Shown: positions 25,260-33,808 of the stretch, one piece after another
How positions within the stretch are numbered: the stretch's first letter is position 1
Layout: the number at the start of each line of letters is the position of its first letter
Assembly: GCF_003345295.1 (NCBI RefSeq)
Contig: NZ_CP031055.1
Location: forward strand, 434,001 to 498,000
DNA length: 64,000 nucleotides
Origin: Vibrio splendidus
GTDB taxonomy: Bacteria > Pseudomonadota > Gammaproteobacteria > Enterobacterales > Vibrionaceae
Reading direction: 5' to 3'
Position numbers and translations under genes: made by a program
Notes under the pieces: generated by a model
Database searches by the model: none
What the model was told of the DNA's origin: nothing
What the model saw: the letters and a program-made list of their open reading frames with translations, nothing else

Positions 25260-26153
25260 CTAATCTTGATGATTCCAGCGATTTTCTTGCTCTTTGACTT
25301 GAGCGAACAGTCTTTGGTTAACGGGAACGTCTATCTGATGCTTGAGTGCAGTCTTAATAAGGTAGCCGTTAATGAAGTCGATCTCGGTCTTACGTTGGTA
25401 AAACATATCTTGCTTCATGGATGAGTTGTTCTGCGCCGTGGCTTGGATAACCTGTTTGACGCTTGCTTCCAATTCATCGAATGAACAAACGATCCCTTCG
25501 GCTTGCATAACCTGCGTGAGCTCTTTAACGATAGAACTCAAAATATCCTCAAACCTTTTATCTGCAAGCTCGCCATTTTTGATCTGTTCCAACCCTGTGA
25601 GTGGGTTGATCGCACAATTGATGGCGAGCTTAGTCCATAGCGCTGTTTTTATCTCAGGATTCCAACTTACAACAGGTAGGGCATGCTCCAACACATCAAC
25701 TAAAAAAGTGCATTGCTGACCTTTGAGGTTAAAAGCACCTAGTTGAGTTTGGCCTATTCCTGTGTGGGATACATTGTTGCGATTGGGTTTGAATGCTGCT
25801 TGGGTGGTGGTCGCTAGTACTACCGGGTGAGTATCAATTTGAGTTGCTATCTGATCGACCGCGCCCATTCCGTTGTGCATGAAACTGAGAATGGTGTCAG
25901 GGTCTAGGTATTGAAGCAGTGGAGTGGTTGCTTCTTCTACTTGCCAAGCTTTGACCGTGAAAATAACCAAGTCACTCGCTGATAGCTTTTCGATATTGTT
26001 GTTACTGAAGGAAAGGGAAGCTTGTCCATCAAGTGATAAGTCAATTGAGTTATCAGTGGAACGACTCCACAAAGAGACATTATGACCAGCTTGAAGTAGT
26101 TTTATTGCCCATAAAGAGCCGATGGCCCCTGGCCCAACAATAGTGATGTTCAC
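25260..26153 (-). CDS. panE: 2-dehydropantoate 2-reductase
   Basis: NADPH-dependent reduction of ketopantoate to pantoate in pantothenate/CoA synthesis. 297 residues. The Rossmann GxGxxG motif is at the start (ITIVGPGAIGSLWAIKLLQAGHNV). The catalytic lysine lies in ALWTKLAINCAINPLTGLEQIKNGEL, and KQDMFYQRKTEIDFINGYL is the conserved substrate-side segment. It lies 87 bp upstream of csdA in the same orientation, so co-transcription is possible. Related ketopantoate-reductase-like proteins exist, but the closeness to PanE in length and motifs makes this the best name. Confidence 0.9.
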   Translation of the reverse strand: MNITIVGPGAIGSLWAIKLLQAGHNVSLWSRSTDNSIDLSLDGQASLSFSNNNIEKLSASDLVIFTVKAWQVEEATTPLLQYLDPDTILSFMHNGMGAVDQIATQIDTHPVVLATTTQAAFKPNRNNVSHTGIGQTQLGAFNLKGQQCTFLVDVLEHALPVVSWNPEIKTALWTKLAINCAINPLTGLEQIKNGELADKRFEDILSSIVKELTQVMQAEGIVCSFDELEASVKQVIQATAQNNSSMKQDMFYQRKTEIDFINGYLIKTALKHQIDVPVNQRLFAQVKEQENRWNHQD

Positions 26154-26216
26154 AGCAATACCGAGATAAGAAAGTGATGCTGCAAGGATAGCGAGGCATT
26201 AAATGAAAGCAATAAA

Positions 26217-26240
26217 AAATGGCACCCGAGGGTGCCATTT
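26217..26240 (-). terminator. Terminator of ompK
   Basis: AAATGGCACCC pairs with GGGTGCCATTT with a two-base loop; six T residues follow on the minus strand, about 25 bp after the ompK stop. Confidence 0.88.
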
Positions 26241-26263
26241 AGGAAACTTTCTTAGAAGTTCGA

Positions 26264-27046
26264 TTAGAACTTGTAAGTTACTGCTACGTAGTGACCGAAG
26301 CCTGTTGATTTGAATCCATCAGTATCTTTAATACCGTAGATATCTTTGTAACCTTTTAGGCCGTAACCAACAGCAAAACGATCTGAGTGCCAGTAGATAC
26401 CATTGTACATTGCACCACCGTTACTTGCAGAAGAGTACTTGTCTTCCAGACCAAATTGGTAATCGATGTAACCTTGGTAAGAGACGAATGAACCGTTCTC
26501 GAAGAAGTAGAAAGGTTTAAACCAGTTTGCAGAAACTTGGTAACCGTTCCAATCTTTGTTGTTTGAATCGTATGTACCGTAAAGGTTTAGGCCAATTTTT
26601 CCTAACCACGGAACCATTACGTCAGAACCTAAACCAACTTTTTGAGTGTTAACGCCAGAGTTACCACCCCATTCCATAAGTGTAGATACGTAAAGCTCTT
26701 GAACTGGACCGAAAGAAAGATCTTTACCTGTAAGTCCGTCTAGAGACATACGAGGAGCGAACTTCATGAACATCTTTTCAGCACCAGCTTTATCGCTGCC
26801 TGGATCAGACGTTAGGTTAAATACGTCAACATAGCCATAAAGGTCGAAGATTCCCGAGCGGCCACCGAATTCCATCTCTAGGTAATCATGTGAAGACTCA
26901 CCTGGAAGTTCGTCAATTGCAGCCATAAGGTTGAACTGCATCCATTTGTAGTCGTTTTTATGGATGTCGCCGTCAGAATAATCAGCTGCCATTACTGGAG
27001 CAGATGTTGCTGCAATTAGGCCAAGAGCTAAAAGTGATTTACGCAT
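26264..27046 (-). CDS. ompK: OmpK, Tsx-family nucleoside-specific outer-membrane channel
   Basis: Beta-barrel outer-membrane channel of the Tsx/OmpK family. In vibrios OmpK is known as the receptor of broad-host phage KVP40; Tsx proteins admit nucleosides. The 260-residue product has a signal peptide (MRKSLLALGLIAATSAPVMA) and a mature protein starting ADYSDGDIHKNDYKWMQFNLM, with alternating aromatic strands and a C-terminal phenylalanine (AVTYKF) used for barrel assembly. The frame is open upstream to 27118, but the ATG at 27046 has a GAGAG ribosome site and starts the signal peptide. A CRP-like site lies about 130 bp upstream. Confidence 0.92.
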   Translation of the reverse strand: MRKSLLALGLIAATSAPVMAADYSDGDIHKNDYKWMQFNLMAAIDELPGESSHDYLEMEFGGRSGIFDLYGYVDVFNLTSDPGSDKAGAEKMFMKFAPRMSLDGLTGKDLSFGPVQELYVSTLMEWGGNSGVNTQKVGLGSDVMVPWLGKIGLNLYGTYDSNNKDWNGYQVSANWFKPFYFFENGSFVSYQGYIDYQFGLEDKYSSASNGGAMYNGIYWHSDRFAVGYGLKGYKDIYGIKDTDGFKSTGFGHYVAVTYKF

Positions 27047-27116
27047 AATGGAACTCTCTATGTTTAAAATAAGTAACCCGCTAATCCGTGCGTGTTTGTA
27101 TGTCCGAATGCCGAGC

Positions 27117-27193
27117 ATAATAGCGATTTTGTTCTCAAATAAAAGTGAGACAGAGTGAAAACTATAATTATTATAGTGAGATTGATCACACTA
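27117..27193 (-). promoter_or_regulatory. CRP-like site and promoter of ompK
   Basis: AGTGAGATTGATCACA (27175-27190) matches the CRP core GTGA-N6-TCAC perfectly within a longer palindrome. A -10 TATTAT lies at 27117-27122 on the minus strand with only a weak -35, giving a start near 27110. The site centre is then at about -72, the usual class I position, in line with CRP control of Tsx-type porins. Confidence 0.7.
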
Positions 27194-27631
27194 ACGATCT
27201 AAATGATGGAACTTTAAGATGGCAATGCATCTTGATGCACCCCTGTTTCTATTGATTTTGTGAAATTAGATTATTTTGTGGATAAATCGGTGAAATACTG
27301 CGCTAAGCAAACGATTCTACTAAATAGAGTGACATGCATATCAAAATCAACAGTATTCCTTTCTAATAGTTTTCTCGTGAAAAATGACTCATTAAATCCA
27401 CCTCTCAATCTTGTGTTTGATCTATTTTTGACCAACTGCGTAATGATGTTGGAATCAATTGATGAACAACTCATGTGATAAGTGAATAGGAACTTGAACC
27501 TAGACACTTTTTGAATCACGGAGAATTAAAGACAGTTCACTGCACTAGATTTTGAGACAATTTTTAAAGATTAGTTATTGGACTAATCATTTGTGTGACG
27601 AACTGGTCTAACTTTTTTGGAGAGAAGACCG
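27194..27631. other. Intergenic region between ompK and the DUF4397 gene
   Basis: AT-rich 438-bp region beyond the ompK CRP site. Short opposed frames occur at 27260-27519 but have no ribosome sites or recognisable products. TTGAGA (27552) and TTATTG with 17-bp spacing form a weak candidate promoter for the downstream lipoprotein gene. I see nothing else there. Confidence 0.4.
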
Positions 27632-28978
27632 ATGAAATATTCACCAATACTCGCGGTAGCGATGTCAGCCCTGTTCATTGTGGGGTGTGATGATGACGAT
27701 GAACCAACAACTCAACTACAAGCTGCACATGCTTCGCCAGATGCTCCGTTAGCTAATGTCTTAGTAAATAGTCAGGCTCGTTGGAGCGGTGTCGATTATG
27801 CTAAAGCGTCCGGATATGCCTCAGTAGATCAAGGTCAAACCACCCTGCAAGTAGATGTCCAACTCCCAGGTGACGCAGTAGCGACTGTGATTCCGCCAAG
27901 CCAATTCGATTTGAGCGGTGATCTAGATTACACCGTAATGGTGGTCGGCGATGCTGATGGTTCTAATAACCCGGTTGAGGCTTTAGTTGTTACAAGGCCT
28001 GCTGAGGGAACGGCAACAAGTTCAAGTCTAGATGTGCAAGTTGTTCACGCGGCAACAGGGGTTGGAGATGTGAACTTATACGTAACGGCACCGAATGATC
28101 CATTGGGCGCTCCGCTTGGCACTCTTGGTTATAAAGACTTTACTGACGTACTCAATATTCCCGCAGGACAATATCGTGTGAGACTTGAAACGGTAAGTGG
28201 CAGTGCCATTGCTTTTGACTCTGGAGAAATCACTCTGTCTGGCGGTAGTGAGCTAACCATAGCGGCGGTGCCAAGAGCTGACTCCAATAGCGCTTCACCT
28301 GTAAAATTGATGGTGATGGACGGAACTGGATCATCTTTAATCTACGATATGACAGAAACTGCAGAAGTAAGAGTCGGGCATTTAGTCGATGGTGCACCGG
28401 ATGTCGATGTATTCGTTAACGCTACTAAGTTTGCTCCTCTTGATGCTCTGATGTTTAAAGAGATTCGCGGCTTCCTAGACTTGGCTGCAGGTAGTTACGA
28501 TATTGATATTTACGAAACTGCAACGACGACTCCAACATTTATCGATGTTGATGGTTTAGCTGTATTTGCCGGAATGGATTACAGCATTTATGCAGTGGGT
28601 ACGTTAAGTCCACTCAATTTGGAACCACTAGTTGTCCCTGAAAATCGTCGTCCGGTTGCGACCAGCGCAGTGTTGAACATCACTCATGCGGCGGCTAACC
28701 CGATTGCAGCATCGGTTGATATCTACTTGACTGAGAACGTGGGAATATCTGGTAACACTCCGGCACTAAGTGATGTGAAGTTCAAAGATTACGCGAATGG
28801 TATTTATGTGGCTGGGGGATCTTACTACGTGACAATTACTGTAGCAGGAGACCCAACTACTGTTGCCATTGACTCTGCGCCTGCAACTTTGGCTGACGGT
28901 GTTGTTTATCAAGTCGTCGCGATTGATGACTCGACGGGAACTGGATTTAACTTAATCGTAAGTGATACAACAGATTAG
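27632..28978 (+). CDS. DUF4397-repeat lipoprotein
   Basis: A 448-residue predicted lipoprotein. The signal ends in the lipobox IVGC, directly followed by four aspartates and a glutamate. The rest consists of repeated beta-sandwich units of DUF4397 type, each starting with a VRVxHxxxDAPxVDVxxN-like strand: LQAAHASPDAPLANVLVN, VQVVHAATGVGDVNLYV, VRVGHLVDGAPDVDVFVN and LNITHAAANPIAASVDIYL, so about four units. Function unknown; an adhesion or envelope role is possible. I chose the ATG at 27632 because of a GGAGAGAAG ribosome site. Aspartate at +2 after the lipid cysteine would, by the E. coli Lol rule, favour retention in the inner membrane. Confidence 0.85.
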   Translation: MKYSPILAVAMSALFIVGCDDDDEPTTQLQAAHASPDAPLANVLVNSQARWSGVDYAKASGYASVDQGQTTLQVDVQLPGDAVATVIPPSQFDLSGDLDYTVMVVGDADGSNNPVEALVVTRPAEGTATSSSLDVQVVHAATGVGDVNLYVTAPNDPLGAPLGTLGYKDFTDVLNIPAGQYRVRLETVSGSAIAFDSGEITLSGGSELTIAAVPRADSNSASPVKLMVMDGTGSSLIYDMTETAEVRVGHLVDGAPDVDVFVNATKFAPLDALMFKEIRGFLDLAAGSYDIDIYETATTTPTFIDVDGLAVFAGMDYSIYAVGTLSPLNLEPLVVPENRRPVATSAVLNITHAAANPIAASVDIYLTENVGISGNTPALSDVKFKDYANGIYVAGGSYYVTITVAGDPTTVAIDSAPATLADGVVYQVVAIDDSTGTGFNLIVSDTTD

Positions 28979-29006
28979 AGTTTAAGTCTCTGCTGGCAGA
29001 AAGTAA

Positions 29007-29033
29007 AAGAGGGTAGCCCAGTGCTACCCTCTT
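29007..29033 (+). terminator. Terminator of the DUF4397 lipoprotein gene
   Basis: AAGAGGGTAGC pairs with GCTACCCTCTT around a 5-nt loop, followed by CTCTTTTGTTTTC. It lies between two convergent genes. Confidence 0.85.
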
Positions 29034-29054
29034 CTCTTTTGTTTTCTTTTACTC

Positions 29055-30413
29055 TTATTCGTGGTTGTTTTTGGCTTTCTCTAATAAATCAGTGAAAAAG
29101 TGGCGTAACGAGTAGAGCATGATCAAACTTGGAATCACCATTAATGACGTTAGTATAAAGAAGGTTGACCAATCATTGAGGAAGTCGACCAACTCACCGC
29201 TAAATGAAGCCAGAGTTGTACGACCGAAATTTCCCAATGATGCGAGCAAGGCATATTGTGTTGCCGAGAAAGCTTGCCCGGTTAGTAGCGTTAAGAAGGA
29301 AACGAATGCCACTGTCGAAAAGGCGGTTGTGAAGTTATCGACAATTATCGTTGCCAAGAATAAGTTTTCATTGGGTCCTACTTGAGCAATCCACGCAAAC
29401 ATTAGGTTGCTGGCAGCCATTGCTACGCCGCCAATCATTAGCCCACGTACAATACCAAATTTCACATTGAAGACACTGCCTAGCAAGGTGAAGAATATGG
29501 TTGCTCCCCAGCCAATTAACTTGGAGTAGTGGCCGATTTGTTCATTGCTAAAGCCGATCTCTTTATAGAAGGGAATCGACATTCTGCCTAAGAAGGCTTC
29601 ACCTATCTTAAACAGGAATACGAACAGCAGAAGCGTAATAGCAACTTGAACACCGTTTCGCTTAAAGAAATCGTAGAAAGGTTCCAACACTGTAACGCTT
29701 AGCCAGGCCACAACTTTAGAGCCCACAACTTTATTATGGCGCTGTTGTGCTTCTTTTTGTAATGCTTCACGTTGTGTTGTTGGTTCTCCGACAAACAGAG
29801 TGAATAGCATCAGAATGATAACGACACCGGCCATACCGTAATAAACACCATTCCAACCTATTGTATCGGCATTGATAAATGCGAGATAACCAGGAAGAGA
29901 GTAGCCTGTCCACCATCCCATCACTGCCATTGCGGATGCTTGCGGTAATTTGGTGGATTCAGATTTAGGAAAGGAATCAATACGGAAGGCATCAATGGCT
30001 ATATCTTGGGTTGCCGACGCAATCGCAATTCCGAGAGCCAGCATTGAGGTGAACATCAAGTCATTGGCAGGGTTAACCCCGGCAATGAACAGCGTGCAGA
30101 TCAATACAAAGCTTTGGCATAGAAATATCCAACTGCGTCGTTGTCCCAATATCGCATGTAGAATCGGCAGTTTGACTCGGTCTACCAGTGGTGCCCAAAG
30201 AAAGTTGATGGCATAGACGGCGAACACACTACCGAAATAACCGATAGCAGCACGAGTTAATCCTGCATCTTTTAGCCAGCCTGACATGTTAGAGCCGATA
30301 AGAACCCAAGGAAAGCCACTCGAACAACCCAACATAAACACCCAAAGTAGACGTTTATCTAGGTAGCTACGGAAAGTCTGCATCCAAGAAAGAGAGGGAG
30401 TGCCAGATGACAT
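29055..30413 (-). CDS. ampG: AmpG-family muropeptide permease
   Basis: Major-facilitator inner-membrane importer of GlcNAc-anhydroMurNAc (peptides), central to peptidoglycan recycling and to AmpC induction in some species. 452 residues with about 12 hydrophobic segments; the early signature GFPWVLIGSNMSGWLKDAGLTRAAIGYFG...FLWAPLVDR matches AmpG, as does ATQDIAIDAFRID. It is the third gene of a yajG-ppiA-ampG run; in E. coli yajG and ampG are neighbours too, which supports the name. A 54-bp gap separates it from ppiA, so the run is likely one operon. Confidence 0.9.
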   Translation of the reverse strand: MSSGTPSLSWMQTFRSYLDKRLLWVFMLGCSSGFPWVLIGSNMSGWLKDAGLTRAAIGYFGSVFAVYAINFLWAPLVDRVKLPILHAILGQRRSWIFLCQSFVLICTLFIAGVNPANDLMFTSMLALGIAIASATQDIAIDAFRIDSFPKSESTKLPQASAMAVMGWWTGYSLPGYLAFINADTIGWNGVYYGMAGVVIILMLFTLFVGEPTTQREALQKEAQQRHNKVVGSKVVAWLSVTVLEPFYDFFKRNGVQVAITLLLFVFLFKIGEAFLGRMSIPFYKEIGFSNEQIGHYSKLIGWGATIFFTLLGSVFNVKFGIVRGLMIGGVAMAASNLMFAWIAQVGPNENLFLATIIVDNFTTAFSTVAFVSFLTLLTGQAFSATQYALLASLGNFGRTTLASFSGELVDFLNDWSTFFILTSLMVIPSLIMLYSLRHFFTDLLEKAKNNHE

Positions 30414-30467
30414 GGGGCGTCCTTGTATAGAAAAACGCCCTTAAGAGGTTAAGGGCGTTGTATGAGA

Positions 30468-31016
30468 TTACTTAAGAAGGGTTACTTTGGTGATGACGAT
30501 AGGGTCTGTTGGGATATCAGACATACGACCAACTCGCTTGGTCGGAATGGTTGCCATCTTTTGAACGACATCAAAGCCCTCAGTCACTGTACCAAATACA
30601 GCGTAACCAGGGTTACCACCTTTAGCATTTAAGAAATCGTTGTCAGCAAAGTTAATGAAGAACTGACGAGTCGCAGAATCTGGCGCATTAGTGCGAGCCA
30701 TTGCTATCGTTGCTGTATCATTCTTTAGACCGTTACTGCCTTCATTTTTGATAGGAGCATAAGTCGCTTGTTGATTCATATCTTGGTCAAAGCCACCACC
30801 TTGAGCCATGAAGCCAGGAATTACTCGGTGGAAGATAGTGCCTTCGTAGCTGCCGTCTGCGACATATTTAAGGAAGTTATCAACACTAACCGGTGCTTGC
30901 TCTTGGTTCAGCTCGATAGTGAAGTCGCCTAATGTTGTCTCTACGTTCACTTTAGGGCCAGCCCAAACGCTTACGCTAACCAGCATTAATGCGATAGAAG
31001 TTAGAATGCGGCTCAT
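30468..31016 (-). CDS. ppiA: Periplasmic cyclophilin-type peptidyl-prolyl isomerase
   Basis: Cis-trans prolyl isomerase of the cyclophilin family, 182 residues with an N-terminal signal peptide ending VSVWA, hence periplasmic. The catalytic segment GTIFHRVIPGFMAQGGGFDQDM and TIAMARTNAPDSATRQFFIN are conserved. It resembles E. coli PpiA in length and motifs more than the cytoplasmic PpiB. The stop/start overlap with yajG at 31016 shows tight coupling within the operon. Confidence 0.9.
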   Translation of the reverse strand: MSRILTSIALMLVSVSVWAGPKVNVETTLGDFTIELNQEQAPVSVDNFLKYVADGSYEGTIFHRVIPGFMAQGGGFDQDMNQQATYAPIKNEGSNGLKNDTATIAMARTNAPDSATRQFFINFADNDFLNAKGGNPGYAVFGTVTEGFDVVQKMATIPTKRVGRMSDIPTDPIVITKVTLLK

Positions 31017-31585
31017 TAGAAACGTTCCTTCATGTAGTTTTGTAGTTCAGGGTCGTTCGCGATTTCAGTAAGAACCAAGTTGATCACATCGTTTAGAACC
31101 ATTGAAATGTCGTCGTTTGAAGCGCTTAATGCTCCGGTACGAGTTGCAGTGCCGTTGAATGTTTTTACAAGCTTACCTTCAGGTGTCTCAGCGGTAACTT
31201 CAAGTGTGACTTTACCGTCCATTTGGTTTTCCATAATGGTGTGTTCTACGGTAACAAGTGCTTCTTGAATCTCTAAAACAATTGAGTTTTCACTGTTTAC
31301 GCTTGCGCGGAAACCTTGGGATTCCAGTTGTTTTGCTAATGCGTTCTCTAGCGAAATACGCATGTTTTGTTTAGCGTGAATTGGCTGAATGTTTGAACGG
31401 CCACTATCAACCAAGGCTACATATTGAGCGGCACGAACATCTTTACTGGTTAGTGTGTATGTTTTGCCTTGTACAAGGTTGCTTGAGCTTAGTGAAGCTT
31501 CTGGCATTACATTGATCTGTTCTTGCTGAGGGGCAGAACATGCTGTCAATGCCATAATAGAAGCAGCCAAAATCAGTTTTTTCAT
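31016..31585 (-). CDS. yajG: YajG-family lipoprotein
   Basis: A 189-residue lipoprotein with signal MKKLILAASIMALTAC (lipid cysteine at residue 16). The mature part matches the YajG family in length and in its DUF-type pattern (RAAQYVALVDSG, IHAKQNMRISLENALAKQLESQGF, DDISMVLNDVINLVLTEIANDPELQNYM). Function unknown; in E. coli yajG adjoins ampG. It is the first gene of the yajG-ppiA-ampG run, one base overlapping ppiA. Confidence 0.9.
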   Translation of the reverse strand: MKKLILAASIMALTACSAPQQEQINVMPEASLSSSNLVQGKTYTLTSKDVRAAQYVALVDSGRSNIQPIHAKQNMRISLENALAKQLESQGFRASVNSENSIVLEIQEALVTVEHTIMENQMDGKVTLEVTAETPEGKLVKTFNGTATRTGALSASNDDISMVLNDVINLVLTEIANDPELQNYMKERF

Positions 31586-31651
31586 TCCTTTATCCTTTCT
31601 AAATTCACACCAGAAGCTCGGTATCTTAAATTCTTGTGAAGTCGTTTCTGC

Positions 31652-32803
31652 TTATTTATTAAAATTCGCAGGCTCTCTTGTTGCTTGTAATATCTCAAAT
31701 TTTTGGTTTAGTTCAAGCGTTTCAACGTTAGCTTCACCAAATAGTCTTGCTAGTTTGACATCGTATCCGAGGTGTCGGTTGCCAATAACAATTAATTTGC
31801 CTCCGTTGCTAAGAACATGCTTTGCATCACAGAACATTTGCCATGCAATGTGGTCTGTAATCGCTTGTTGCTGGTGGAACGGAGGATTACACATAACTAA
31901 GTAAGTGCTGTTCTTCTTGAAGCCATCTAAACAGTTGTTGGCGATGAACTGGAAGTTGCCTTCTTCACCAAGGTTATCCTTGACGTTTTGGCGCGCCGAT
32001 TCCACCGCCATAAAGCTTTCATCCACACAGGTGATACGAGCTTGTGGGTTCAATTGCCCTGCTTTTACACTCAATACACCGTTGCCACAGCCTAAGTCGA
32101 TGATATGACGTAGCTCAGGATCTTGAGGGATGTGATCTAGCATATAACGAGCGCCTTGATCGAGTGCTTCCCCTGAGTAAACATTTGGTAAATTTTTCAG
32201 GCGGATATCTTCACCGTCTACGTCCCATTCAACATAAGGCTCTACTGTTTGAATCGGTTGGCAGTTTGGAGAAGAGAACACAAGGCGGTGCTTTTTCTTA
32301 GCCAGAGAGGTTTTGGTTTCACCGAGATATTTTTCAAACAGGTTCAGTGTTGAAGTGTGAATCTCTTTTACTTTATTCACACCAATCACTTGGCAGCCTT
32401 CAGGCAATGCTTGGCGCAACTGGCTCAATTGCCATATTAGGTGGCGGTTGGTTTTTGGCAATTGCATGATCACAAGGTCGATACCGTGTGGGATATCATC
32501 CATCGTGTTCAAGAAGTTCACTCGGTTACTTTGATTGCGCTGTAAGTTTTTTAGCGTTCCGCGATGAGAAATGAAAGAGTCACTCATCATGGTCACGTCA
32601 TGATCTTTGGAGAACCAAGCGGATAGGGCGCCAAAACTGTCGTTCATGATCAGGATGTGTTTACCAGGTTCAAGATTCATCTCTTCAACATGGCTAATCA
32701 GATATTCGTCGCCGGCATCCCAAGCTTGAAGGGTTTCATTTGAACGGTTGGGGAAACGATTTAGGGTTAAAGTTCTATCGTGAAGGGTAAGTTCAGTTTT
32801 CAT
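31652..32803 (-). CDS. rlmG: 23S rRNA (guanine(1835)-N(2))-methyltransferase RlmG
   Basis: SAM-dependent methyltransferase modifying G1835 of 23S rRNA. 383 residues in two tandem Rossmann domains of RsmC/RlmG type: the N-terminal domain lacks the full SAM motifs, while the C-terminal one has HIIDLGCGNGVLSVKAGQLNP (motif I) and the catalytic MCNPPFHQQ motif. The N-terminal residues TLHDRTLTLNRFP...LQAWDAGDEYLI are typical of RlmG. It is a single gene between yajG and the divergent bolA. Confidence 0.93.
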   Translation of the reverse strand: MKTELTLHDRTLTLNRFPNRSNETLQAWDAGDEYLISHVEEMNLEPGKHILIMNDSFGALSAWFSKDHDVTMMSDSFISHRGTLKNLQRNQSNRVNFLNTMDDIPHGIDLVIMQLPKTNRHLIWQLSQLRQALPEGCQVIGVNKVKEIHTSTLNLFEKYLGETKTSLAKKKHRLVFSSPNCQPIQTVEPYVEWDVDGEDIRLKNLPNVYSGEALDQGARYMLDHIPQDPELRHIIDLGCGNGVLSVKAGQLNPQARITCVDESFMAVESARQNVKDNLGEEGNFQFIANNCLDGFKKNSTYLVMCNPPFHQQQAITDHIAWQMFCDAKHVLSNGGKLIVIGNRHLGYDVKLARLFGEANVETLELNQKFEILQATREPANFNK

Positions 32804-32978
32804 TGCTTGAGATACTTATGTAAGAAATAACAAAGATATTGTCTCAAATGCAGCCTGAACAAGATATAAAAAACTCGACTAAACCCCTCGAGTCAGCGAT
32901 GAAATACTCAGACAGTCGGTTAGTTAGGGTTTATACTGGAGCGACAGATAATGCCAATACGCTATTTAAGGAATCACA

Positions 32979-33287
32979 ATGATCCAAGAAGTTATCGAAA
33001 CAAAATTGCACAATGAGTTTTCACCAAGTCATTTAAACGTGGTGAATGAGAGCTATATGCACAATGTTCCGGCTGGTTCTGAGAGTCATTTTAAAGTGAT
33101 TGTTGTCAGCGATGTGTTTGAAGGTTTGCGTCTTATTGCTCGTCATAGAGCGGTAAATAAAGCACTATCAGAAGAGTTAGCGAATAATATTCACGCATTA
33201 TCCATTCACACTTATACAAAAGATGAATGGATGAAGCAGCTAAATAACGTGCCAGATAGCCCGATGTGTATGGGTGGTGGTAAGTAA
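32979..33287 (+). CDS. bolA: BolA-family protein
   Basis: A 102-residue BolA-like protein, a regulator that works with monothiol glutaredoxins through a shared [2Fe-2S] cluster and affects cell shape under stress. The family core is present: NESYMHNVPAGSESHFKVIVVSDVFEGLRLIARHRAVNKALSEEL, including the conserved HxxP-like and RHR segments, and IHALSIHTYTKDEWM. In E. coli bolA is next to yajG and ampG; here rlmG has come between and bolA lies on the opposite strand. TATACT, a good -10, lies about 45 bp before the start. Confidence 0.92.
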   Translation: MIQEVIETKLHNEFSPSHLNVVNESYMHNVPAGSESHFKVIVVSDVFEGLRLIARHRAVNKALSEELANNIHALSIHTYTKDEWMKQLNNVPDSPMCMGGGK

Positions 33288-33306
33288 GATAATTAACCCA
33301 TATAGA

Positions 33307-33327
33307 AGAGGCGGCTAGGCCGCCTCT
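33307..33327 (+). terminator. Terminator of bolA
   Basis: AGAGGCGGC pairs with GCCGCCTCT around TAG, followed by TTTTG. Confidence 0.88.
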
Positions 33328-33808
33328 TTTGTCTCAAAATCTATCTGTTTTCTGTTGTTATATCACTCAAGCTGATGGTAAATTGACCGACCAAAAATAC
33401 CTACAATGAGTAATGTTTTTATTAACAGTGTTTCAACATAACACGTAAAATATTAGTTTGTGACAGAGTATTAATCTCTTGTTTAAAACACGTTCTAAAA
33501 GCCATTCTATCTGTGCGGCTCGTCAAATTTATACATATTTGAGAGTCCATATGCTTCAAATCTCACCAAATAAAGGCCGTATTCAAGTTATTGGTCATGG
33601 CATCAAGTTGTCAAAAAATGCTAGAATATGGCACCTGATAAATCTCACATAATTCTTGTGATGAGTTTATTAATGTATTGTTGCGATTTTGGTATCTCAA
33701 ATTTACCAAAACCGGACACTGTAATGTCGTGTCTAAGGGCGATTTTAAAACGTCCTGAATTTACGCAATTAAAAGAATCTTTTTCCCGATAAAGTAGTGC
33801 AAGTGCGT
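33328..33808 (+). promoter_or_regulatory. Upstream region and leader of the nqr operon
   Basis: 481 bp between the bolA terminator and nqrA. A strong extended -10, TGCTAGAAT, lies at 33619-33627 with no good -35, which would give a leader of about 175 nt. A 33-codon ORF (33551-33652, starting MLQISPNKGRIQ) with a GAGAG sequence before its ATG spans the promoter; it may be chance. Nothing else was recognised. Confidence 0.5.

Noticed and set aside
27260..27519. Opposed short ORFs between ompK and the DUF4397 gene
   Set aside because: They overlap each other, lack ribosome sites and give low-complexity products.
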